From assembly GCF_026914185.1 (NCBI RefSeq), contig NC_070567.1, forward strand, positions 496,001 through 560,000: a stretch of 64,000 nt of DNA, in the 5' to 3' direction. A program made the translations under genes and the position numbers. This DNA comes from Puccinia triticina. Its lineage: Eukaryota; Basidiomycota; Pucciniomycetes; Pucciniales; Pucciniaceae. Numbering within the stretch: the first letter of the stretch is position 1; each line of letters opens with the position of its first letter. The notes beneath the pieces were generated by a model that was given only the letters and a program-made list of their open reading frames with translations, had not been told where the DNA came from and searched no databases. Of the stretch, positions 12,760 to 23,000 are shown piece by piece.

Positions 12760-13558
12760 TGTGAGATTTCTCACTTAGGCAAACGGCGCAGAACTCATAA
12801 ATTGAGAAAGCGGCTGCAAGCTCACTCAGCTGCGGAATCTGGTAAGCAAAGCGAACCACTTCCGCAGTACAAAACAGCCGTGTGGCATTGTAAAACTGAC
12901 ACATCAACTTTTGATTTATGCAGGTCCAATACCAGCGAGCAGCAAAGTTAGGCTTGTGGATAATCCCAAACCTCAGCCACTACAAGAGAGAATATCAGCA
13001 AACACCAAAGTTGAGCCGCTGCTTATTCAAACTCTGAACAGTCAAGATGAAAAGCTAATGCATCATCCAACACAGTCCTAGACAAAGTTGCAAATGATCA
13101 GACCACTCAAACCAAACCCTCTCAAAGAGAAGCGGACAGAGACAGTGAGAGATAGTGTTCCCCATTGGCAACAGAAACTATTGGCTTACGTGAAATGCAA
13201 CATTGCTTTAGACAACGTTGCATCACTCCTCCGCCGTTTTGCCAAGCATAAAACCACTGGATGCTAAGGATCAGGAGGGCATTGACAGTAAGGACTTCGT
13301 GCGCTGAGTAGCAGAGGATAAAGTAAATATAACTAACTAGCAAAACAATGTTTCTTAGACCGAAGCAGGTCAATCAACAAGATCATTGTTTTGCTCTATT
13401 TTTTATTTCCATTTCATCATCATCAGAGAGCAGCCAATCTCCTGCTCTTAGGTAACTTACCCAAGCTCTTAAATGTTTTGTCTCTTTCTTAAAGTTGTTA
13501 GTAGCAAACTGGAGTCTAACATCAAGAAATACAAATCTTAGTCTCTTGAATTCTTCCA
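12760..13558 (+). repeat. copia LTR c (3' LTR, 799 bp)
   Basis: Starts TGTGAGATTT after a purine-rich tract, ends TTCTTCCA and is followed by AAATT, which matches the base string before LTR a. Confidence 0.9.
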
Positions 13559-13563
13559 AAATT

Positions 13564-14285
13564 TAGTCTCAGGATAGGGCAATTCTGATGTCAATTAGCC
13601 TGAAAATGACCCAATGAATGTGTTTGCCCACTTGATATAGCCTTGTTAAGATGCTTATATCAAATTCAATGTTGTATTTAGTCTACACTGGGCCTACTAG
13701 TCCAGGGTCTTCTTCACTGAATCAAAACCATATTATCTCTTGGGGTGATTTTTTTCAGCCCTATGCACCCTCAACAGTAGCGCAAAGGTCTAACAAGAAC
13801 CCCAAGATCTGCTCCCTATGCCTACATATCCCGTGCAACAGCCTAAATACAGAGCCAAGAGCATCAGCATTGGTGACTAAGATAGTATGGACTAACTAGC
13901 TCAAATTATGTGTGGAATAAGCTAATCCAAGTGGCTGGCTGTATTGGTGCAGATTAGCAGGTCCAAGCCTGTCGCAGATTATGTGTTTAGGTGCCTTTAT
14001 GCTATTTTTTTGGAATCTAAACATATAGAGCTCATGCTTGTGAGCATATACATATAACTAAAAAAATCCTCTGGGGGCAAAACAAACATGTACATTATCT
14101 GTCATGCAAGTAACACCGGTGTTGGTGTGCAAGTAATGCCGGTGTTGGTATGCAAGTAATGTTGATGTCAATGATATTCTTTTGTATTATGTAACAACAT
14201 CTGAATCCACATGAACAGAACCTTCAACCCTTCAATGGCTGTCTGTCCCAGAATTTGTTTGTGTTGAAATTATTCAGCTGAAAAG
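13564..14285. other. no recognisable gene
   Basis: AT-rich intergenic DNA. A short near-repeat of CAAGTAATGCCGGTGTTGGT occurs three times near 14106-14165. No coding region was recognised. Confidence 0.4.
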
Positions 14286-14288
14286 AAT

Positions 14289-14363
14289 TGTGTGTCGTGG
14301 GATTTGAACCCACAACCTTCTACATTCATGAGAGCTGCTCTTATACCACTGAGCTAAACACAC
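14289..14363 (-). tRNA. tRNA-like sequence with imperfect anticodon arm
   Basis: On the minus strand the acceptor arm pairs perfectly (GTGTGTT with GACACAC, the last pair a G-T). The D arm (GCTC/GAGC) and T arm (GTGGG-TTCAAAT-CCCAC) are textbook, so both internal promoter boxes are present. The 17 bases where the anticodon arm should be (GCTCTCATGAATGTAGA) do not form five pairs and lack T at position 33, so the isotype cannot be read. A CAT is present, so it may derive from tRNA-Met. It is either a tRNA pseudogene or the head of a tRNA-derived short element. Confidence 0.55.
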
Positions 14364-14924
14364 AGTTGGGCTTACTGGTGATATATGGACATTAGATCAT
14401 ATAGCTTGGCCACTCAAATGGGGCTTGAAGCATATATTCCAACAGTTTGAGCATCAATGGGTTTATTGTTTCACACCCCCTGGAACCCCAAATTTGGGGG
14501 CTATTGCCTTGTGATGAATATTCATTGTGTGTTCAGTCCAAGGACTAGTGGGGTCTATATGTAAACCCCACCAGCTCCAAACGGAGCCCTGGGTCAAGTT
14601 CATGCTGATTTGATCCAAGCTGATGCGGATGCTGGGTTTGAATAAGTCCTAATCCTGGCTAGCTCAGTGCCAAATGCGGATGCTCTAATAAATTGAAGAT
14701 TATAACCCGCAAACCTGTTGAAACTACGACAAAAGACGGCGAGGATGTGGAGAAAAGGCCTTGAGGAAAAAGGCTTAGAGGTGAAGAAAAAGGATGAGGA
14801 AGCCCTCAAAGAGGGCTAAAGCTGCTACCTTTTGAGCAGGAAAAAGGCTCCTCGCTACAGGAGACTGAAAGGGTCTCATGGAAAAGACGCAGAAGATTGA
14901 TGACTTAATTTCTATCAAAGCAAT
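14364..14924. other. no recognisable gene
   Basis: Includes two copies of a GCGGATGCT word (14624 and 14687) resembling the GCATTCGCAT ends seen near 57140. Nothing else was recognised. Confidence 0.3.
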
Positions 14925-15032
14925 GGCGGGTAGTTATTGCTACAGTAACATGTAACATAACAATAATGTAACAATTTTTTGGCCGTTATTGTTATTTTTA
15001 CCAGTAACTTCTAACGGCAGTTTGATATCAAT

Positions 15033-15380
15033 AGGGACTTGGAAAAACGACTCCCGTTTTTTGGGAAAACAACTCCCATACGTCGCTGGGACCAAATTGC
15101 AACCGGTTTCGGACGTTGACCTAGCCCCTTTTTTGGGCTAGGGCGCTTTGTGGGAGTTGTTTTCCTCAGACAGATTTTCTTTGGGAGTTGTTGCCACTAA
15201 TTAGTTATATATTTTTTCTTATCCGCCCCACCCATAATTTTTTTTTCCACACACTATATGCGTAAAAATTTGACAACTCCCCCAAAAAATAAACATTTGG
15301 GAAAACAACTCCCATTGCCAGTCGCGGCAACGTATGGGAGTTTTTTTCCCAGAATATGGGAGTCGTTTTTCCAAGTCCCT
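15033..15380. mobile_element. 348-bp MITE with AGGGACTTGG inverted ends
   Basis: The ends AGGGACTTGGAAAAACGACT and its complement extend into a longer inverted repeat containing GGGAAAACAACTCCCATACG. ATCAAT flanks both sides (15027-15032 and 15381-15386). It is non-coding and its superfamily is unclear. Confidence 0.7.
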
Positions 15381-15633
15381 ATCAATATTGCACCAAGAGT
15401 TTTTTTTTGTGACAGTCATTACAACATCTGAGCGCTGAGCAACAGATATTGGGCAAGGTAACAAGCAACATAAGGCCAAAATAGGGCAAATTTGGCCTTT
15501 TATTGCTCAACAATGTGTTATCCTCTGGATAACGTGTTACTTTACTGGTAAAGGCCTCAAAAGAAGAGGCTCGTCACATTACATGTGATTCCACTGTTTG
15601 TGCATTACTGCTAACAATAATGGTGCAAAAATT

Positions 15634-16429
15634 TGTGAGAATACACGCCTAGGTGAACAGCACCAATCTCATAAATTGAGAAAGGTGCCAGGATCTAAAC
15701 CAGCCGCGGAATTTGGTAAGCATTGCAAAAGCACTTCTGCAGTCTAAATCAGCACCGCAAGGTTGTGAAAACTGAAACCATCTTATTGATGCGCATAGGT
15801 ACAACCATTGTGAGTAGCAAGATTAGGCTCAAGGAAACTCCTGGCCCAAGAACTCTATCCGAGAGAATAACAACCAGCGCCAAAGGTAAGCGGTGGTTAT
15901 ATAAATCAAGGATCAAAGGAAGATTGTAGCTAGTGCTCAATCAAAAATCATCTCTTAGACCAAGTCAAAGTAGATCAGTCAGAGCACACCAAGTCTCAAC
16001 TCATCCTGTAGGAGACCAAATTGGTAAGAGTGCTCATGTACTTAGATGAAAGCTAGCGGAAAGCTGAAGTCAAAGCAATATTAAACTCTTGCAGATAAAT
16101 TTGCAACACTCCTTTGCTGTATTGCTTACAAGCAATAAACCCAGATACAAAAGGCCAGAAAGGCTGTATCTTAAGTAAGGGTAAATTGCCAACCTATGGA
16201 AATGGACAAGAGTGATGACTGACAAGTTACTTCATTCAAATCCTGCAACTCCAGTTGCGCTAGGGTTTCTATTCTATCGTCTCATTGTCTCTTATCCCAG
16301 TAGATAGCGTTCAGCCATCTGCTCTTAGGTAAACAGATCTTCCTTGTCTGATGCATAACATAAACTTGTATCTACACATAGAGAAGAGTCTAACAAAGAA
16401 ATCAATATTTGTTCTTCATAATCTTATTA
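15634..16429 (+). repeat. solo copia LTR
   Basis: Starts TGTGAGAATACACGCC and follows the copia LTR at 7826 in order: CTCATAAATTGAGAAA, GCGGAATTTGGTAAGCA, CACTTCTGCAGTC, the CATCTGCTCTTAGGTAA block and GAGTCTAACA. There is no internal region. AAATT flanks both sides if the LTR ends at 16429. Related to, but diverged from, the LTRs of the 7-13 kb element. Confidence 0.7.
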
Positions 16430-16732
16430 AAATTAACAGCAGGTAGTTACTTTACAAAAATCTTGCAGATATTGTAAAGTAAAGTAACTACCCACCATTG
16501 ATAAAAGCATTGGATCTATATTCTTTTACAACAGGGGCCAGGTTGTGGGACAGAAGGTGTGAAAATGAATGTTCTACTGGAGGTAAGGAATGAGTGACAG
16601 GTGGAGGAAAGGGGAGAGAAAATACCGTGAAATTTCAACAAAACCTTTACCCAAGTCTAAGGGATTCTTAGTTACAAGATATTCTTAGTTACATGTACAT
16701 ATTTACCCCAAAATTGCATTCTTGCTATGCGA

Positions 16733-16815
16733 GCTTGGGGAGCTAGGGTCAAGTCCCTCCTGACGGAGGCTTGCTTCATGAGTTCAGCCCCAAAGTCTCA
16801 AGGGACTTTTTTAAG
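16733..16815. repeat. hairpin-end element, AAGTTCGCC subtype
   Basis: AAGTCCCTCCTGACGGAGGCTTG followed by AAGTCTCAAGGGACTTTTTTAAGTTCG resembles the segments at 49.12-49.25 kb and 57.15-57.22 kb. Target duplications were not found. Confidence 0.4.
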
Positions 16816-16857
16816 TTCGCCAAATTACATAGAAGTTAGATCGTGAAACCCCCTAGT

Positions 16858-17020
16858 ATTATGGTGTTCAAAATTGCATGGGATTCTTATACATAACAGC
16901 ATAAGCTGCAATTTTGGCTGGGAGATGTCACTTTAAGTTTTATGTACACTGACATCTCCCAGCCAAAACCACATGTTATGCTGTTATGTAAACACATCTT
17001 ATGCAATTTTGAACACCATA
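16858..17020. mobile_element. foldback MITE, about 163 bp
   Basis: TATGGTGTTCAAAATTGCAT ... ATGCAATTTTGAACACCATA forms a nearly complete hairpin; the arms also share CATAACAGCATAA and CTGGGAGATGTCA. TAT lies on both sides and could be the target duplication. Confidence 0.65.
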
Positions 17021-17210
17021 TATGTATCAAAAGACACTCTACCTGGTTTAGCAAATTCTTATCAAGACAACACATGAGCACACAGAATCCAGATTCCACA
17101 GCTATTAATCAAACACAATTGGATAAACCAAACTCAACACAAGATGAAGACAATGTTGACTTGTTTCGCAAGAAGTATATTGTACTGATTCACTGAACCC
17201 TGGTTTCACG

Positions 17211-17308
17211 CCTGGAATCGTCTAGTGGTTAGGACACCAGGTTCTGATCGTACGTGGCCGATTGAGGAAGATTTCCTGGTAACCTGGGTTCAAACCCCAG
17301 TTCCAGGT
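17211..17308 (+). tRNA. tRNA-Gln(CTG) with intron
   Basis: The acceptor arm CCTGGAA pairs fully with TTCCAGG. The D arm is GTCT-AGTGGTTA-GGAC, the anticodon stem CCAGG/CCTGG pairs perfectly, and the T arm CTGGG-TTCAAAC-CCCAG is perfect. The loop reads T-T-CTG-A, giving anticodon CTG. A 26-base intron (about 17248-17273) sits one base after the anticodon, the usual eukaryotic position. A short T-containing tract (CTTTTA) follows. A first base pair of C-G is unusual for glutamine tRNA, so the isotype rests on the anticodon. Confidence 0.8.
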
Positions 17309-17734
17309 GCGAACTTTTATCGCCGCCGAAAGAACAGCGAAAGAGGGACAAAATATCACAGTTGAAATTTTTACTACAATCTTTCGAATAAAAAAAAACT
17401 GTATCAACAGCTGCCAAGCTTGACCTCTGAATGAACTGTCTCATTTCTGAGCTTGCCTCAACAAAAAAAAGCTCAGGTCGGCCCGAGACCCGCCGACCCT
17501 TTTTTTTTAAAAAAAAACGCACTATCTATCTACTATGTGTCATGTATAGTCTGGAAAAACAGAAGGTGCCGCGAAAGAGGTAATAGAAAGAGAAGGAGGA
17601 AGAAAAAGAAAAAGGAAGAAGGAAGAGCAGAAATGAGAAGAGAATAAAGACGCGATAACTTCAGGTATTTGAAATGGAAACTACAGAGAATAGGCAGTAA
17701 GCAATCAAAGACAAGTGACAAGACCGATGAAGCC

Positions 17735-17891
17735 GACTCTTACCCAACCTAGACCCAACTCATCATGAATGGGTTCGGGTTAAGGCAGTAGATTTGCATT
17801 TTGGCCCCGGCCCGACCGACCCGGTGTTCAAGTTGGGTTAATGGGTTTGGGCCCCATTTTTTGACCCGAACTCGACCCGTTTACATCCCTA
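17735..17891. mobile_element. hAT element end fragment
   Basis: GGGTCGGG/CCCGACC-rich sequence ending CCCGTTTACATCCCTA, the same terminus as the hAT elements at 45316-46219 and 58512-59143. The matching left end and the 8-bp duplication are not visible, so it is truncated. Confidence 0.55.
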
Positions 17892-18311
17892 GGTTCGGCG
17901 TGCACGCCAGGTCGCAAGCCGTTTGGTGGAAATAGGAGTGAGAGGGGGGGTTGACCAACCTGCCTGATAAATCAACTGCTGGCAGGCCAATCAATTCATG
18001 CATTCATCTGTCAGATGTGAAGCTATAAATTCTCGCTGGTAGACCGGAATATACTATATTAAAGCTCAAGGTAGGTTTGGGTCAGCAATGTGAGGGCCAC
18101 CCTAGTTGTTTTTTCTGACAAGTACGATTTCTTCAACGATCAGCTGGAGAAGTAGTAGAGACTTTTTGTAGTACAATGCTGCACAGTCGGTAAGATTACT
18201 AAGTAAAAAGAACATGTGTGTGGTTACTTCTAGGCAATGAATTTTCTGTAGGCAGACAATATCAACTTTAAGCATCACCAGAGTTCAAAAAGTATGAGAA
18301 AATCGAAATAC
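17892..18311. other. intergenic stretch 3' of CWC15
   Basis: The 3' flank of the minus-strand CWC15 gene. Nothing further was recognised. Confidence 0.3.
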
Positions 18312-19339
18312 TTACTTTAAAAACCTTCGGTGGAATTCGGTTCGCAAAAGATCATTTACGAATTCCTTCTTTGGTTTCTCGTTCACATCACGAGCCTGAT
18401 TTTTGAAAATGACATCATCATCCCACCTTCGTTTGACGAAGAAACTGTTTGACGAGGTTGAAACCGAATTGGTCGGAGAAAGATTGTCGTTTTGTTTCAG
18501 GGCAGCTTTGAGATTTAGTAAAGGATTTCCAACGGCCGCTGCGGCTTCTTTATCCAAAGATGCATTAGCATTTGATTCGCGTTCCTGGAACCAAAGGATG
18601 GCAAGATGCCCAATCAACAGCGGCCAAAAAAACGTTTGCCTGGTTCGCACAAACCTGGCGTTCTTTCTCTTCAGCCCGTTCACGCTTGATTTTTTCGAGC
18701 TCTCGCAACAATTCTGCAGTCTCCGACTCATCGTCATCGGTATCATCATCGTCATCATCATCATCGTCGCTCTCTACGCCACCCTTCTCGTTCGCCCTAC
18801 CATTATCGCTTCCATTGTGACTGGACAAGGGCGCAGATGTCGCCTTTCCTTTGCCATGTCGCTTGGAACCTCTCTTGTCATCATCTGAATCCTCATCGCT
18901 TTCGGTGTCATCCTTATCAGCAAGTAACGCTTCCTCGAGAATCTTCCTTCGTTTGGATTTTGATTCTTCATCGGTTCCACCTTCTAGCAACTTGGTACTG
19001 CATTGGTTGTCACTGGCTTTATTTTCTTCATTGATCGGTAATAATCCAGCTGCGCGCCGTCTTTTAGCAGCAGATTCACGTTCTGCAATTTCAAGTTCGA
19101 GTTTCAAATCACGACGAGCCAGGTCATCTCTACTGTTTTGTCCTGGTTGTCGATATTTGAGCTTGGTGTGTCCCGCAATGTCTCGAGAGCTGTATTGTTT
19201 CGTGTTCATCCGTGCGTCCTTCCCCATCTATAGAGTACTCAGAGGGAATGGTAAGTTCTTGGTAGGCAACATCTGGTCTGCAAATGAGGCGAAAATTTCC
19301 TACAGCAGGGGTCCATGTTGGCCTGTGTGCGCTAGACAT
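18312..19339 (-). CDS. CWC15: pre-mRNA splicing factor CWC15 (Cwf15/AD002 family)
   Basis: Three exons read 19339-19304, 19227-18655 and 18584-18312, giving about 293 residues. The start MSSAHRPTWTPA plus the second exon MGKDARMNTKQYSSRDIAGH and HTKLKYRQPGQ is the family's N-terminal signature. A very acidic Asp/Glu-rich middle is followed by a Lys/Arg/Glu helix (ELLRELEKIKRERAEEKER), NPLLNL, and the conserved end FVKRRWDDDVIFKNQ ... FVNDLLRTEFHRRFLK. CWC15 is a component of the Prp19-associated (NTC-related) active spliceosome in the nucleus. Splice joins are in phase 0. The stop codon overlaps a perfect GTAAGT, so a further intron and a few extra residues are possible. Confidence 0.92.
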
Positions 19340-19581
19340 GCTGAGTTTCTACGTGGAGCTCGACCGTAATACCTTCGGAAGGATCTTTAGCTGAGGGCGA
19401 GGGATCTGTCGAGTGGCGAGTCGGCGACTTGGTTGTTGGCTTGGTGAGAGCGATGGACGTGGACGACCCCCAGGCCCGAAGGGGGTCAAACGTTTGGCTG
19501 ATTGATGCGCCGGAGCCGGGGTGGGGCTCGCAACTGGGCTTAAGTTAGCGCCGAAGAACCCACCCAATTACGCCGTTCATC

Positions 19582-19635
19582 CTAACTTAACCAAGTCCCT
19601 CTGTTTGTGGAGGGGGGACGCCGTCCCGCATTTTG
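19582..19635. repeat. hairpin-type terminal sequence of the 9-bp-TSD family
   Basis: CTAACTTAACCAAGTCCCTC followed by GTGGAGGGGGGACGCCGTCCC is the reverse complement of the end at 33220-33289. The partner end was not identified. Confidence 0.55.
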
Positions 19636-19857
19636 GGTGTTTGAACTTTGATGCATAAACACATAGTGCACAACCACCTCTTGAGATCTTGAAAATCAAC
19701 GGTATGTAAATATTTATCAGTCAACAGAATAAAAAAAAACAGAAAATCTGCTGTGGGAGATGCGGATTCACGGCTGCCACTGATAAGACCTGCGCCCAGC
19801 ATCAATGATACCATCATCCGATCCCTGTGCACTTGTATCATATATTCAGTTTACTCG

Positions 19858-19935
19858 AGCCTAACTAAGGCTCCCCGAAGAGGCACGAGCTCCGAGGCAG
19901 AGCGACCTCCTCGAAGGGACTTGTGTGAACTTCGT
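19858..19935. repeat. hairpin-end repeat, diverged
   Basis: CCTAACTAAGGCTCCCCGAAGAGG ... CCTCGAAGGGACTTGTGTGAACTTCG resembles a compact copy of the CTAACTTAAC family. No target duplication is visible. Confidence 0.4.
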
Positions 19936-20055
19936 AGTTTACTGTGGTGTAGGGGACAACCGCAGTGGAGTCTTCCGCAAGGACAACTGCCGGGTAACCT
20001 ATTCTCACACTTTTTTTTCTAATCACTATCAGAAATATTAAATAAACACTCAGCC

Positions 20056-23000
20056 ATGAAAGTCTTGTGGAATACCCCGCTTGTCATCCTAGCTCATGGT
20101 GGCCTATATGTCCCTCTAGTCAAATCACATTTTGCCCTGCGAGAAGTGGGTGAGCTGAACCCGGCAGGATCACACAAATCCGGTTATTGGTTGAGTTTCT
20201 GGATTTCCTCATGACATCTTTTACCCAGAAACTGACCAATTGAATATTTTGTACCTTCTTTCAAACAAAGTAAACTTGATGGCTTAGGGGAGGAAACACC
20301 CAAACAATTGGGCCACACAGCTGACCTCATTAACCCTAGAGTAGTATCTTCAACCCAGTCATTGGGCATTCCTCGATGGCGCCACGCGGACACCGGTTCT
20401 TGTTTGTAGTTTATTTATTTTTGGATGGATAGTTTCTTGATACCTGCTAATTTACACTCCTTGATGTTGTTCTGCATCATCATAGCACTACCGTCATTTT
20501 GGGATGAATCCAATGCAGTATTTCATGGACATTATGATGTTGCACCAGCCCCATACAGAAATATACCTCACAAAGAGATGACCTTCTTGGGTGAGAATTT
20601 TCCTTCACATCCCAGCTCAAATTAAAAATAACACAAATTTGAGCTGGCCATTATAACTTGGCCTTCTTGATATGCAGGATTCTCTGGTCAAGCAACTCTG
20701 TCTGGTAACCAATGGGAGCAGGCTTTTGAGAGATCATGTTAGAGTGCTTTATTACACCTTGGATAGGGATTGATCAGAATAGATTGAATTGAGATTTGGT
20801 ATTTTGTAGGGAATTTTGAGCAATCACCCTGGCCTAACCAGTTAGAGGGTTTTCTTCAATCATATGATCCAAATATGACAGATTCAAAGATTATGAGCCA
20901 CATGGGACCTATATTAAACTCAGCTGTTGGGAGACATTCACAAGAAATGCATCTACCAAATTGTCAAATTGAAGAACCTTCCCACCTGATGTTTGATCAA
21001 AGCTTGACACACCACCAGCTTGGAAGCAGTGTAGGGTCAAGTCACACAAACATAGGTTATGGTCTGTTCTTTAATCTTGGTTGGAAGATTTTTTCTTGAT
21101 CCAATTTAACTTTCATCTCTTAATGTTGTTTGGCATCATCATAGAAGGACCATCATTTTGGGATGACTACAATCAAGGACTTGAAGGCCACTGTGCTGTT
21201 ACACCAGCTCCATACTCCAACAGCATACACAACAATAACTTCTTGGGTGAGAATGTTCCTTGGAATTCAAAAAAAAAGTACATGTGAGCTTACCATTGCC
21301 ACATTGTCACAGAGACGTTTGTGCAACCTCCATGGCCCAACCAGTTAGAGGTTTCTCTTCAGAAAAATAATCCAGAGGTTACAAGTAACAGCAGAATAAG
21401 GAAAAATCAATATTTTACTATCAAAGATTATACTGATGATTTTCCCAGGACATATCCATTAAGTAAAAAAAATTCAAGTCCTTCCTATGCAAACAGCCAT
21501 GTCACAAAAAAGCTTGAAAATTTGAGTGGTATAGATTGGGATGATTCTGAGAGCTCTGGGTCACAGAGTAAAAATTTTTATTGAAATATAGCTTGGAAGA
21601 AGTTCAATGAAATCTGACATGGTATGAAATTGCTTAGATCTCAATTATTCAGATCAACCCAATAAACGGCAAAAAATATCTTTGGCCCATTTGGATTCAG
21701 CCAAGGGTTTGATGGCATTGAAACACTTCAATGATCAGGAGAATGTTAAATTACTAGGCAAGTCTCCCTAAATTATCTCCGTCTATTTTTCTCTTGCAAT
21801 CTATAAGAAAATCAAAACTTATAGATATTGCAGATGATTTCTGATCTTCTAAATTACAGGTAGCCATGTACAAGGCACACCAATTCATGATCTTCAAATA
21901 AACAAAAAATTATATTCAAATCCTATCACAGTTGTTCCCCAAGATGTGCCTACTCCAAGTGTTAAAGAAGATATAATACCTACCAGCAGTTTTGCTGAGG
22001 CTGAAACATCACCTTGTCAAGAGCAAAATGCAAATTTATTCACCACTTCACAAGTTCCAAGTGAGCCTGAAATTTTATCCTCCAATTATTCAATGGAGTC
22101 TCAAAGATTTTTCAAAGGCAAGAGTACCATCAATCAACAAACTGATATTGCTAGGAGGAAACCTGGCTCAATTATTTTGAACCCAAATGAAGGTGGAGAT
22201 TCAGCCAAACATTTATCAAAAAACCAATTAAAGAAACTATATTCAAATGTTGAGCCTAGAATGATGTGGGCATGGATATTTGGAGTGACAATCTATATTT
22301 CAAACCCACATGATCAGTATTTGAAGTTGAAATACCAGGAAAGAATTTCAGAATTTGTTGCTAAATTTTCCTCACAGGTAACTACAGTCTTAAAGAATGA
22401 TTATCCTTCATTAAGAAGAAAATATTTTGAGAATTTCAAGATCAAACAACTCTTCTTACAGCTATCAGACACCCTTTGGTTTTTAAATCTGAGATTTCTT
22501 CATAGCCTTGGAAATCTAGATCTAGAAAAGTGTCTCTTGGAGACTTTCTTAGTACATGAATGGGCTCTGATTACCTTGGAAAATGAAATTAAAAGAAGAA
22601 AAACAACTGAAATTGGAAGAGAAACAGGAATGGAACCATGGTTTCAATCTGATCTTGGATTTGTTTTTTATCTTCTTCAAAGAGCTATCAAATCACAGAA
22701 CTCCAAAGAGTGCTTGTATCTTATTGGGAAGGGAAATAAAAAAAGGAATGCAAAAATAGGTGTAACATCTGAAAGCCAATCATTATCAACAGAAGCAGTG
22801 ACAAAATTACTAGCTTCATACTATAAAACCAAAAATCAAGATAAATGGACTATCTTATTTCCAACAGAAGGGAGGTTCTTGTCACAAATCAAAAGGATCC
22901 AATCATCACACCTCTTATCAAGAATGAGTGCTGAAAGAGAATGGGTGTCCAGATTATCCTCATTTGAAATCCTTCCTTGGAAGGATCCAGTTTGTGAGAA

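Larger units (their letters stand above)
7233..13558 (+). mobile_element. composite Ty1/copia retrotransposon with three LTRs
   Basis: Order: truncated LTR (7233-7673), last ~150 bases of an internal region (7674-7825), LTR (7826-8627), full internal region (8628-12759), LTR (12760-13558). A 5-bp target duplication AAATT flanks the whole composite (7228-7232 and 13559-13563). The LTRs start TGTGAGATTT and end TTCA or CCA. A purine-rich tract (AAGCAAGGGAGG) precedes both downstream LTRs, as expected for the plus-strand primer. The internal order protease, integrase, reverse transcriptase, RNase H is that of Ty1/copia. The coding region is dead, with several in-frame stops and frameshifts. Confidence 0.93.
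14925..16500. mobile_element. outer element with CAATGGYGGGTAGTTA ends, carrying nested insertions
   Basis: The left end CAATGGCGGGTAGTTA (about 14924) and the right end TAACTACCCACCATTG (about 16485-16500) are inverted copies. The flanks ATCAAAGC and ATAAAAGC differ at one base and could be an 8-bp target duplication. The interior carries the 348-bp MITE and a solo LTR, so the original element was short. No transposase is visible. Confidence 0.5.
19340..20055. other. intergenic region with hairpin-end repeats
   Basis: Upstream of CWC15 and of the divergent gene starting at 20056. It contains one hairpin-end repeat at 19582 and another at about 19858. No gene was recognised. Confidence 0.4.

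Noticed and set aside
17281..17540. Open frames with poly-Lys and poly-Phe around 17.2-17.7 kb
   Set aside because: They arise from the tRNA gene, A- and T-runs and AAG-rich low-complexity sequence.
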